Positions 8,522 through 16,022 of a DNA stretch of 64,000 nucleotides are shown here, piece by piece. A program made the translations under genes and the position numbers. Source of the DNA: Pseudoalteromonas rubra (GTDB lineage Bacteria > Pseudomonadota > Gammaproteobacteria > Enterobacterales > Alteromonadaceae); NCBI RefSeq assembly GCF_005886805.2, contig NZ_CP045429.1, positions 1,644,501 to 1,708,500 of the forward strand, written 5' to 3'. The notes beneath the pieces were generated by a model, which saw only the letters and a list, made by a program, of their open reading frames with translations, had not been told where the DNA came from and searched no databases. How positions within the stretch are numbered: the first letter of the stretch is position 1; each line of letters starts with the position of its first letter.

Positions 8522-9418
8522 TTAATAACACTCTACCGCAACGGTGTTCCAGGTATTCGGGCTACCATCGACGTATTTGTTGCAAATGCCTTTGGCAAAC
8601 AGGTTTTCCAGGTGGTAGCCAAAGCTGGTGAAATGGACCAGATTGCCGAAGAAGGAGAACTGGCCGTAGAATTTCAGTTCGGTAAGCATGTCGTCGAGGT
8701 TGTAATTCGTTTGCTCCGCAATAAAGCTCTGATCAATGGCTTGCAGGTTGATGATGGTTGGATCCGGGAAGCCGGGGACTACGACATGCAGGTATTCTTC
8801 ATCATATTTACCGTCGTAAAACTTCACTGTTTTCATCATTTCAGTTGGTGACAGCTGAGTCATGGCAAGTCTGTAATCGGTGACTTCGAACACTTCCCGC
8901 GTCAGGTTACGGTTCACGTAGATTTTGCCTGGCAAAATATCATGCAGTGCGCGCATTACGCCTTGCTCATCATCCGTGACGCTTTGCGCCAGTGCGTAGT
9001 CAGGGAATCGGGCATTGGTGAAGCGCTCATAAGACTCTTTAACCATACCTATAAAGAAGGCAACCGTTTGCTGGCGGGCGATGATGTGTGCCTGTTCTTC
9101 GGTGACCGTTCTGGACATCAGCAATGCGGCTTTTTTACCCGCATAGAAGCTCACCAGGTTCTGGGTGATTGAATACACTGCTGCATTTGACGAGTTTTTA
9201 GGGTTACCGCCCTGATGAATGCGGGTGCCATCGGCGTAATCAAAAATCGTGCTCAGATCAAAACGACCATTTTCTTCATTTTCGCGGGTGGCGCTGTTCC
9301 ATTGGAATAAGTCGTGAGAGGCAAGCCCCATCACACCCACATCAACCACACGGATTGGCTTTTTAGCAAACGCTGGCAAGGAGCACAGCAAAAGCAACAG
9401 GACAGAGAGTATTTTCAT
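8522..9418 (-). CDS. Secreted protein of unknown family, iron-regulated
   Basis: A 298-residue protein with a clear Sec signal peptide (about 18 residues, ending AFA before KKPIRV). I do not recognise the family. The mature part has several aromatic blocks and two C-terminal cysteines (GICNKY and VECY) that could form a disulfide, and no obvious catalytic motif. The start at 9418 was chosen because the signal peptide begins there and AAGGAA sits about 10 bases ahead; the frame is open to 9442. A strong Fur-type operator (9439-9457) lies 20 bases upstream, so expression should rise under iron limitation. It is divergent from the sphingomyelinase gene, which suggests, but does not show, a shared role in attacking host cells for iron. 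Confidence 0.75.
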   Translation of the reverse strand: MKILSVLLLLLCSLPAFAKKPIRVVDVGVMGLASHDLFQWNSATRENEENGRFDLSTIFDYADGTRIHQGGNPKNSSNAAVYSITQNLVSFYAGKKAALLMSRTVTEEQAHIIARQQTVAFFIGMVKESYERFTNARFPDYALAQSVTDDEQGVMRALHDILPGKIYVNRNLTREVFEVTDYRLAMTQLSPTEMMKTVKFYDGKYDEEYLHVVVPGFPDPTIINLQAIDQSFIAEQTNYNLDDMLTELKFYGQFSFFGNLVHFTSFGYHLENLFAKGICNKYVDGSPNTWNTVAVECY

Positions 9419-9438
9419 TTTGTAACGTTTCCTTTTAT

Positions 9439-9457
9439 GCAAATGAGAATCATTATT
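9439..9457 (-). promoter_or_regulatory. Fur box
   Basis: GCAAATGAGAATCATTATT at 9439-9457 matches the 19-bp Fur consensus GATAATGATAATCATTATC at 15 of 19 positions, with the core AATGAnAATCATTAT intact. It lies about 20 bases before the start at 9418 on the minus strand, where bound Fur would block transcription. Confidence 0.75.
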
Positions 9458-9770
9458 GTATTGCGTTTTTCTGTGTGGATCAATCTAAGTGCCTGAGTAA
9501 ATGTGAAGTTAATTACGCTTGAGGTGTAAAGCTTAGCAACCGCTTGTCTGGCTTTTGGTTTTTCTCTTCTGGTCATTAAAAAGCCTTAAAAACGTCATGC
9601 CACTCCAATAAAACCTTAATTGAAATAATAGTTTGTCGAAATCCAGGTGTCATTTTTTATCACTAATGTGTGCTGCGAAATTTTTTACTCACAGGTCTGT
9701 CTGTGCGGATCCCGGGTGTAAAAAATCATTAACAAAGACAAAAACAATAATGAGATTTCGGAGACGTAAA
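9458..9770. other. Divergent control region
   Basis: About 310 bases between the Fur box and the sphingomyelinase start. It must hold the sphingomyelinase promoter, but no convincing -35/-10 pair or second operator was found. Confidence 0.4.
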
Positions 9771-10769
9771 ATGAAAGCTAAGCATGCGCTGTTATGTGCA
9801 CTGATGCTGAACAGTACACACAGCATGGCCGATTCACTGAAAGTAATGGCATACAATATTATGCAGCTCAATGTGCAGGACTGGGATCAGGAGAACCGGG
9901 CGGAGCGCTTGCCTGCTGTACTGGCCTCAATGAGCGACAGCCCGGATGTAATCTTGATCAGTGAAGCCTTTAACAGCGATGCTGAACAGGCACTGGCTGA
10001 ACTCTCTGCACTTTACCCTTATCAGACGCCCAATGTGGGTCTGGATTGTAGTGGCAGCGGTTGGGATGGCCTGACAGGTAACTGCTCAAACAGTCCGTTT
10101 GTGATCCGCGGCGGTGTGGTGATTTTGTCTAAATACCCGATTGTTACGCAAAAGGCCCATGTGTTTGAAAACAGTCTGAATGGCAGCTGGGATTATCTGT
10201 CAAATAAAGGTTTTGCCTACGTCGAAATCGAGAAAGACAGCCAGCGCTATCACCTGATCGGCACGCACTTGCAGGCAACCCACGACGGCGACACCGCTCA
10301 GGAGCACCGCGTGCGTATGGGTCAGTTAAGTGAAATTCAGTCGTTTATCAGTGCTGAAAACATTCCAGCCAGCGAGCCGGTTATCATTGGCGGCGACATG
10401 AACGTTGAGTGGAGCAAGCAAGACGAAGTGGCCGATATGCTTACAACCTCACGTGCTGAGTTAAATTTTGAGACGCCAGAGGTTGGCTCATTCCCGGCAA
10501 AATACAACTGGTTTACCAAAGCCAACGCGTATTACTTTGATTACAGCCTGGATTACAATGACACGCTGGACTACGTTTTCTGGCATCGCGATCATAAGCA
10601 GCCAACCAATGCACCGAGCATGGCAGTACGTTACCCGAAAGCAGAGCAAAACTGGTACTGGAGCTACCTGCGCGGCAACTGGAACTTAAGCAGTGGCCGT
10701 TACTATCACAATGGCTACTATAACGAATTATCAGATCACTACCCGGTACAAGTTAACTTTGAGTTTTGA
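9771..10769 (+). CDS. Secreted sphingomyelinase C (neutral, EEP family)
   Basis: A 332-residue exported phosphodiesterase that should cleave sphingomyelin to ceramide and phosphocholine, often acting as a haemolysin. A short signal peptide ends near SMA before DSLKV. The DNase I-like fold motifs are in order: YNIMQLN (metal-binding Asn), ISEAF (metal-binding Glu), THLQATHDG, GGDMNVEW (Asp/Asn pair), DTLDYVF and the C-terminal SDHYPV catalytic His. The aromatic stretch NWYWSYLRGNWN resembles the membrane-binding hairpin of bacterial sphingomyelinases. ATG 9771 was chosen over the longer frame from 9633 because GGAG lies 7 bases ahead and the signal peptide begins there. Length fits the family. 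Confidence 0.88.
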   Translation: MKAKHALLCALMLNSTHSMADSLKVMAYNIMQLNVQDWDQENRAERLPAVLASMSDSPDVILISEAFNSDAEQALAELSALYPYQTPNVGLDCSGSGWDGLTGNCSNSPFVIRGGVVILSKYPIVTQKAHVFENSLNGSWDYLSNKGFAYVEIEKDSQRYHLIGTHLQATHDGDTAQEHRVRMGQLSEIQSFISAENIPASEPVIIGGDMNVEWSKQDEVADMLTTSRAELNFETPEVGSFPAKYNWFTKANAYYFDYSLDYNDTLDYVFWHRDHKQPTNAPSMAVRYPKAEQNWYWSYLRGNWNLSSGRYYHNGYYNELSDHYPVQVNFEF

Positions 10770-10797
10770 TAAGTATCACTCGCTGGACTGAGCCCTA

Positions 10798-10829
10798 GTG
10801 TCACCCCGGCCGCGTGCGAGCCGGGATCT
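10798..10829. repeat. REP-like GC-rich repeat, copy 1
   Basis: A palindromic GC-rich unit, ACCCCGGCCGCGTGCGAGCC, followed by GGGAT. A diverged second copy lies about 75 bases downstream. Such units are typically scattered between genes as extragenic palindromes. Confidence 0.5.
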
Positions 10830-10872
10830 ACACAAATTCAGCACAGTTGTATCCGCCAAAAGCAATACTGAC

Positions 10873-10904
10873 AGTCGTTACCCCGGACGCGCGTGAGCCA
10901 GGAC
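10873..10904. repeat. REP-like GC-rich repeat, copy 2
   Basis: A diverged copy of the 10798 unit, reading ACCCCGGACGCGCGTGAGCC then AGGA. A possible third, more degenerate unit (TCATCCCAGACGCATCTGTT) lies at about 10960-10980. Confidence 0.45.
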
Positions 10905-11407
10905 GGCATGAAACCAGTATAGTTGCACCCGTCATAAAGCAAGACAGGCAGCCTCAATCGTCATCCCAGACGCATCTGTTCTGGAATAAACTTGGCCAGC
11001 TAATTCTTCCACATGGTACCAAGCACCTGAGCTAAAGCCTGTTTATATATACAGGTATAAATGAATGTGACCAATAATCATGTCAAATTTCTCGTTTTCT
11101 CCACGCATTCAGGTCTCGTTTAAGTCAGCCATCATTTTTAGTTAAATAGATTCAAAAGGTTAATAGTTTTACATAACGAGACCCCCAAGTCTCGCTATGA
11201 TCACGGCTCGGTTTTAACAGCGCTGTTTTGGCTTGAGCAACTAGTAAAATAGTGGTAGGTTATTGTTCTTATTATGAATAAATATTTCTTAGTGGTGGAT
11301 TAGGTAGGCTTTGGGAGCGGGGTTTAACCGGTATTCACGCTAATAAGCTGTTATAAGTACAATTTGGCCTGTTCGATATTATTTGAATAACAAGTTTAAG
11401 GAAAGTT
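10905..11407. other. Intergenic boundary to the integron-cassette island
   Basis: Base composition drops sharply to AT-rich after about 11050. A hairpin CGAGAC-n6-GTCTCG sits at 11177-11194. No integron integrase, attI site or complete attC could be recognised here, so the left edge of the cassette array is unresolved; GTTATAA at about 11350 is a possible relic core site. AAGGAAAG just before 11408 serves as the ribosome site of the first cassette gene. Confidence 0.45.
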
Positions 11408-12361
11408 ATGGGTGAGCTATCAAGAAAAATTGGTGAAAAAGGAGAAAAGCTTGTTTCTGAATTTCTAACTATTATAGGTTGGGATAATTTTCTAGACGAT
11501 GAATCAATAAGTTGTCATTTTCCAGAAAAACATAAAAGAGCAAGTGCAAAAAAGAATAGAACAACTCATGGTATCGATGTGTTCCATTCATTTAGATCTC
11601 AACTCCAAGATTACACACTCGAAAATATTGTATTATCGGTCAAATATACAAATGATCCTTACCCAGCCAACCCATCATCAAAATTTAAAGAGCATTTAAA
11701 AGACTTAGCCCAAACGGTAGAGTGCTTTATGAAGTCTGACTTGAGGTCGTCTAATAACGAAGACTATGAAATGTCAGGGATTAATAAAGCTAGTGATGTT
11801 GGAGTTCTCTTTTGGCTAAGTAACCATAAAGAGTCAGACCAAGATGTTATAAGTAAAATTGCAAATATAAATTTAGATAAAAGCCTTAACTTCTCAACAG
11901 TACATGTTGTTGATAATAGTCGTGCAGCATTCATTTACGATTCTGTGAATTATATTCGTAATAATTACAGAAACTATGAGTGTTACTTTCATTATGCATT
12001 TAGCTCCTCCAACTTTAAAGATCCTGATATTGATAAATACGGAAGCATCATGCCTGTTGAGTATTTAACTTCAAATTTATTACCATTCAGGATAATTGAT
12101 AAGCAGACAAAAAAAGTATCATTTTGTTTGTCTAGTAGAGAAGATTTTTCCGAAGAAGCTATTAATCGACTCTTGTATTTGGCCAGTGACGTTTCACAAG
12201 ATTTCACCGGTGACTTTATTTTCCTTTTTCCAGAATACGACCCTTTGAAACATGACCCAATCTTAAAAAGAGCAAAACGTTTAAAAAAGGACACTAAAAG
12301 TTCGCTTAATGTAGTTGTAAAGTCTTATAGCTCTGATTTTAGGAATTTAATAAATGAATAA
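11408..12361 (+). CDS. gapS4a: GapS4a family anti-phage protein (PD-(D/E)XK nuclease-like)
   Basis: A 317-residue cytosolic protein. The N-terminal 85 residues fit a restriction-endonuclease fold: a helix with Glu13 and Glu18 (GEKGEKLVSEFL), Asp57 in THGID, and Lys79 in LSVKY. The conserved blocks YPANPSSKFKEH, ECFMKSDLRSS and DVGVLFWLSN agree with my memory of GapS4a, the nuclease half of GAPS4, an anti-phage system first described on gamma-mobile-trio islands of Vibrio. It overlaps the next gene by 8 bases (ATGAATAA), so the two are translated together. The DNA is markedly more AT-rich than the flanks, and the pair is followed by an attC site, so it entered as an integron cassette. The family name is from memory. 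Confidence 0.78.
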   Translation: MGELSRKIGEKGEKLVSEFLTIIGWDNFLDDESISCHFPEKHKRASAKKNRTTHGIDVFHSFRSQLQDYTLENIVLSVKYTNDPYPANPSSKFKEHLKDLAQTVECFMKSDLRSSNNEDYEMSGINKASDVGVLFWLSNHKESDQDVISKIANINLDKSLNFSTVHVVDNSRAAFIYDSVNYIRNNYRNYECYFHYAFSSSNFKDPDIDKYGSIMPVEYLTSNLLPFRIIDKQTKKVSFCLSSREDFSEEAINRLLYLASDVSQDFTGDFIFLFPEYDPLKHDPILKRAKRLKKDTKSSLNVVVKSYSSDFRNLINE

Positions 12362-13460
12362 AAAATACCTATTACCATTTGGGGATTCACTAAGAGAGTT
12401 CTTAAATGATTCAGGCGTAGTTAAATCAGATCTTAGAGGATTGGTTCGTAGGAGAGGGATTTTTGTTGCTCTAGAAGAGAAAAGTTCATATATCCCTATC
12501 TTAGTGCGGACAGGAATAACCCCCTTAGAGTTAATTGAACTCAACGAAAACCTAAAGGTAAGAGAAGCTAACCCCAAAAGGCAGACACAATCAATTAAAT
12601 GTGAAGCAGTAGATGTAAATTTAATTGATGCAATACCATTAGGTTACAATGTAAACCAACTTACTAAAAAAGAGTTTGCGAACTATAAGGTTTTGGGGAA
12701 TCCAAGCTTTAAGACCATAGATAACGATCCTAACAATATTGAGTTAGATTTTAGTGTAGAACGATATGACTACACTCAAAGTTGGAATAAGAATACGACT
12801 CAATTTAGTGGAAAAGTTAAACTAAAAAAAGATGGAGATGCTTTAGATATTAATATCAGTTTGTCTCATACGTCAGATGAAACAAAGGAGGTGGCTAATA
12901 AAATAGCCGCTGATGTGATTGGACTTCTAAAGAAATCGGGTCACGTTAAAATTGAAGAAAAAGTGAAAAAGATAAGGTTTTCTGATTTCACTAATGAAAA
13001 AAGAATTAAGTTCTTACAAGAGTTGAGTCAAAAGCAAATAAATAACGAGCTTTACTTCAAAGATACTAAGGATATTGGCTTTAGCCCTGATACATCCCTA
13101 GAACTTCCAGAAGAAATTTCTTGGATGCAAGAAAAAGTTAGTAACTTAGAAATTCAAGGTAAAGAGCTACATTCCACATTTTTCATTAAAAATAAAAGGT
13201 TACATAAAAACATTCAAATGCACAGGATAGAAGCTTCTTATACATTTGATTTTATTAATTATAGTGGAACATGTGTAATATCTTTTGAATTTCCTGAGTT
13301 TGTCGCTAAACAAGATAAAAGTGCAGAACTCATAATTCGAGTAAATAGTGTAAGGTTTAAAGAGAACAAAATAGGCATAAGTCAAAGCAAAATGAAAGAA
13401 GTGCTTTTGAGTCAGTTAGAAAGTTCAAAGTTAGCTTTATACAAAAAGCACTCTGAGTAA
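12354..13460 (+). CDS. gapS4b: GapS4b family anti-phage protein
   Basis: A 368-residue partner of GapS4a. It begins with the motif KYLLPFGDSLREFL, close to the LPYGESLR opening I associate with GapS4b. Later blocks also fit: RRRGIFV near residue 40, ISLSHTSDETKEVANK near 165, FTNEKRIKFLQ near 215 and ISWMQEKV near 260. No catalytic motif or membrane segment is visible, so it may be the sensing or scaffold subunit. The start overlaps the gapS4a stop by 8 bases. The stop is 5 bases before the attC stem, as expected for a cassette gene. Codon use is AT-rich like gapS4a. Confidence 0.75.
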   Translation: MNKKYLLPFGDSLREFLNDSGVVKSDLRGLVRRRGIFVALEEKSSYIPILVRTGITPLELIELNENLKVREANPKRQTQSIKCEAVDVNLIDAIPLGYNVNQLTKKEFANYKVLGNPSFKTIDNDPNNIELDFSVERYDYTQSWNKNTTQFSGKVKLKKDGDALDINISLSHTSDETKEVANKIAADVIGLLKKSGHVKIEEKVKKIRFSDFTNEKRIKFLQELSQKQINNELYFKDTKDIGFSPDTSLELPEEISWMQEKVSNLEIQGKELHSTFFIKNKRLHKNIQMHRIEASYTFDFINYSGTCVISFEFPEFVAKQDKSAELIIRVNSVRFKENKIGISQSKMKEVLLSQLESSKLALYKKHSE

Positions 13461-13465
13461 TGTAC

Positions 13466-13565
13466 TTATAACAAACGCATCAAAAATGACGTAAAACGCT
13501 TGGCTGGCGCTCATTCTTCGTTAATTATAGCCAAGCATTATCCGCATTTTATGCGGGCGTTAGCT
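13466..13565 (+). repeat. Integron attC recombination site 1
   Basis: A 100-nt imperfect palindrome that ends the GAPS4 cassette. It opens with TTATAACAAACGC and closes with GCGGGCGTTAGCT, the same ends as Vibrio cholerae repeats. The arms pair well: left arm ACGCTTGGCT (13494-13503 region) with right arm AGCCAAGCAT, plus TAAC...CGCAT with ATGCG...GTTA. The core site is GTTAGCT at 13559-13565. The orientation puts gapS4a/b upstream as the cassette cargo. Confidence 0.85.
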
Positions 13566-13585
13566 CATCAAGGAGTTTATCATCA

Positions 13586-14605
13586 GTGGAATTATTTCAA
13601 CCATTAGTGAAAGAAGAAGATCTACACAAAAACTATACCTCTATAATGCGACAATCAAAGGAAGGTGATCGACAAGAGCTACTTAGATGGTGCGAGGGTT
13701 TTCCAGATCGAGATAATAAATTTGTAAAAGAATTTCAAACAACTTTTAATTCAAGTTTTTGGGAAATCTATCTCTACGCCCTTTTCCGAGAAATTGGTCA
13801 CTCTATGGAGTGGAGCTATTCTACGCCTGACTTTTTAGTTGAACATAATAGTAAAAAAATTGTTATTGAAGCTACGATAGCTGCTGCTGCATCAGGTAAA
13901 ACCCCAGAGTGGGAAAAGGACTTAATGGAGTCACCTCCAACAAAATTTAAAGAAATGAATATGGAGTCTATTATTCGACTCTCAAATTCTATTATCTCAA
14001 AGTATCGAAAGTATAAAGAAAAATACTCTAAGCTTGAACATGTCAAAGGAAACCCTTTTGTTATAGCTGTAGCTCCGTTCGAACAGCCCCACTTCAATTT
14101 ACAATGTGAAGTTCCCATTATGGCACTGTTATATGATTTTTATGTCGATGAAGATGCTTACAATGACAATCCTCATTTATACCCTAATGGCCCACCAGAT
14201 GTTAATTTAGGCTTTGTTGAAAAGGACAACGGAGCTGAAATACAGCTAGGGTTATTTGAAGATGACCAGCTTTCAGATATAAGTGCGATTTTTTTAAGTA
14301 CAACTGCCACTTGGGGTAAAGTTGAGAGTATGTCAGGTAATAGTGATACCATGAGGTTTGTAAATACCGTCTGGTGGTCGGAAGAGGAAGGTTCGCCTAT
14401 AACCAAACAAGCTGCAAAGGAGAATATTCGTGATGGTTTATTTGTATTCCATAACCCGTATGCAAAAAGACCTTTAGATCCAGAAATGTATAACCATTCT
14501 GGTATTACTCAAGTATTTGTAGATCCAGAAACGAAAATAATAGATAAGAAAAGAAACGGCTTGTTTTTAATGCATAGGCAATCAATAAATATTGGAATAA
14601 AGTGA
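13586..14605 (+). CDS. Integron-cassette protein with PD-(D/E)XK-like fold, unknown role
   Basis: A 339-residue protein lying between two attC sites. Residues 50-100 show a restriction-fold signature: a helix with Glu60 (SSFWEIYLYALFREIG), then Asp82 in TPDFLVEH, then Glu95 in VIEATIA. The Lys usually two residues after that Glu is a Thr, as in some divergent members, so activity is uncertain. The C-terminal 240 residues are unknown to me; they include VIAVAPFEQPHF and a DGLFVFHNPYAKRPL block. It uses a GTG start with AAGGAG 11 bases ahead. It is AT-rich like the other cassettes. Next to GAPS4, an anti-phage role is a reasonable guess only. Confidence 0.65.
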   Translation: MELFQPLVKEEDLHKNYTSIMRQSKEGDRQELLRWCEGFPDRDNKFVKEFQTTFNSSFWEIYLYALFREIGHSMEWSYSTPDFLVEHNSKKIVIEATIAAAASGKTPEWEKDLMESPPTKFKEMNMESIIRLSNSIISKYRKYKEKYSKLEHVKGNPFVIAVAPFEQPHFNLQCEVPIMALLYDFYVDEDAYNDNPHLYPNGPPDVNLGFVEKDNGAEIQLGLFEDDQLSDISAIFLSTTATWGKVESMSGNSDTMRFVNTVWWSEEEGSPITKQAAKENIRDGLFVFHNPYAKRPLDPEMYNHSGITQVFVDPETKIIDKKRNGLFLMHRQSINIGIK

Positions 14606-14704
14606 GCTAACAAGTGCGTTAAACCGGACAAATTTCAGTTGGCTGGCCCCGCTTCGCTCCACATTATAGCCAACTAAAATTAGCCGTTTACGCAAGCGTT
14701 ATGT
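14605..14704 (+). repeat. Integron attC recombination site 2
   Basis: A second 100-nt imperfect palindrome. It starts AGCTAACAAGTGCG inside the stop of the previous gene and ends CGCAAGCGTTATGT, with core GTTATGT at 14698-14704. The arms AGTTGGCT and AGCCAACT pair, as do GTGCGTTAAACCGG and the CCGTTTACGCA side. Same orientation and length as site 1, with a different sequence in the middle, as expected for attC sites. Confidence 0.85.
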
Positions 14705-14720
14705 GCCAAGGAGAGTGTGG

Positions 14721-15158
14721 ATGAAAGTTTTAGCCTTTTTGTTTTCTTTAATCTCTTTCCATTCTTTAGCTTGTAGTTGCATGGGTTACGACATTGAAGA
14801 AGCATTTAAAGATTATCCAGTGGTTTTCTCTGGAGTTGTCGAATCCATCGACACTATAAAAATGAAAGAAGATGGCTGGTTTGAGTATTCAAATTTGAAA
14901 GCTGTCACTTTAATTGTAGAGCAAAGTTATAAAGGTATGACAGCTGAAAAAGTTAAGGTCACAACAAGAATGGATTCTGCTGCATGTGGTTTTCCATTCG
15001 AAGAAGAAGTTAAATATGTTGTGTTTGCTATTCCTGATGAAAATGGACTTTTTGTTGGCTCTTGTGGGCCGACTATCCATATGGAAAAACGTGAAGAATA
15101 CTATGAACAGGAACGTCTGAGAGTATTACATTTCTTGTCAAAGCAAATTGGCACATAA
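14721..15158 (+). CDS. Secreted TIMP/netrin-like (NTR-fold) protein in integron cassette
   Basis: A 145-residue protein with a Sec signal peptide ending SLA, so the mature chain starts near Cys-Ser-Cys. An N-terminal CxC followed by about 9 residues and an AF..YPVVFSG strand is the hallmark of TIMP-like NTR domains, and the paired later cysteines (AACGFPF and GSCGPT) fit their disulfides. In animals the free N-terminal Cys of TIMP chelates protease zinc; the role of bacterial versions is not known to me. ATG 14721 follows GGAGAG closely and sits 17 bases after the attC2 core, typical cassette spacing. The frame is also open from a GTG at 14703. Confidence 0.7.
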   Translation: MKVLAFLFSLISFHSLACSCMGYDIEEAFKDYPVVFSGVVESIDTIKMKEDGWFEYSNLKAVTLIVEQSYKGMTAEKVKVTTRMDSAACGFPFEEEVKYVVFAIPDENGLFVGSCGPTIHMEKREEYYEQERLRVLHFLSKQIGT

Positions 15159-15190
15159 CAAGAGACAATGGCGTCAATAGCTAACTTAAA
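15154..15190 (+). repeat. Truncated attC site (left half)
   Basis: The third cassette gene runs into ACATAACAAGAGACAATGG, which resembles the opening ACATAAC/TAACAA half of an attC, but no matching right arm or GTTRRRY core follows before the next terminator. The array therefore appears cut off here. Confidence 0.45.
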
Positions 15191-15198
15191 CCACATCA

Positions 15199-15235
15199 GC
15201 CATCCCAAAGACGTCATCCGGGATGGCTATTTTGT
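15199..15235 (+). terminator. Hairpin terminator at right edge of cassette island
   Basis: An 8-bp perfect stem, GCCATCCC (15199-15206) with GGGATGGC (15220-15227), followed by TATTTTGTCCTTT. It lies between the last cassette gene and the convergent LytTR regulator. Confidence 0.6.
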
Positions 15236-15253
15236 CCTTTAAATCTGTGTGAC

Positions 15254-16006
15254 TCAGTCCTCAGTGTGCGTCCGTTCAGCGATCCGCGCCTTCAATGTTT
15301 GTACAAAACTCCGTGATACCGGGATTGGGTTATCTGCGCCTGCCAGCAGTACAAAGTGTTTGCGAGTCTGGTATTTGAGCGCTAGCAGCTGAGTGGCATT
15401 AATAATGTAGCTGCGGTGCAGCCGGTAAAATTGTGACTCGGGCAATTGGCTGCAAAAGCCATCAAGCGTTTGCTCAGAAATAATAGTCTCTGTGTTGTGA
15501 ATCTCTGCCCCGGGTTGGGTCAGGTGCACCCGCCGATAGCGGCCAATACTTTCAATGTAATTGATGTGATCAAATTCAATGATTTTTTGCTGTGCATGAT
15601 CACTGAGCGTCAGGCACGCTGTGGAGCCCGACGGCTTAATCTGAGTCTGCTGACGAATGATTTTGCCTATGCTTTTGGCAATCAGCTCCGGCCTGGCGGG
15701 TTTGACTAAGTAGTCGATAGCATTGGTGTCAAAGGCTTTCAGTGCGTATTGCTCGTAAGCTGTCATAAAAACCAGCTGATACTGTAAATCCTGTGTCGCT
15801 TTGGCAACATCAAAACCATTGAGTTCTGGCATTTCAATATCCAGAAACACAATATCCGGGCGCATAAGCATGATCTGTTCAATGGCGGATTTGCCATCGG
15901 CTGCCTCGGCAACAAGGGTAAGCTCATCAAAGCCACTGATCACTTCTTTCAACTGTTGTCTGGCTGCCTGTTCGTCGTCGACGATGATCACGGTTTTCTT
16001 AGTCAT
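15254..16006 (-). CDS. LytTR-family response regulator
   Basis: A 250-residue regulator. The receiver domain (about 1-120) has acidic pair VDDE, phospho-acceptor Asp in VFLDIEMPELNG, switch MTAYEQY and Lys in LVKPARPE. A LytTR DNA-binding domain follows (about 145-245) with the family blocks IEFDHINYIES, FYRLHRSYIIN and PVSRSFV. LytTR proteins bind promoters as beta-sheet dimers. It starts 16 bases after the stop of the cognate kinase. The frame stays open to 16060, but ATG 16006 places the receiver at the N-terminus as usual. It is the second gene of a kinase-regulator operon; its targets cannot be told from the sequence. Confidence 0.88.
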   Translation of the reverse strand: MTKKTVIIVDDEQAARQQLKEVISGFDELTLVAEAADGKSAIEQIMLMRPDIVFLDIEMPELNGFDVAKATQDLQYQLVFMTAYEQYALKAFDTNAIDYLVKPARPELIAKSIGKIIRQQTQIKPSGSTACLTLSDHAQQKIIEFDHINYIESIGRYRRVHLTQPGAEIHNTETIISEQTLDGFCSQLPESQFYRLHRSYIINATQLLALKYQTRKHFVLLAGADNPIPVSRSFVQTLKARIAERTHTED

Positions 16007-16022
16007 ACACGGCTCGGTTTGG

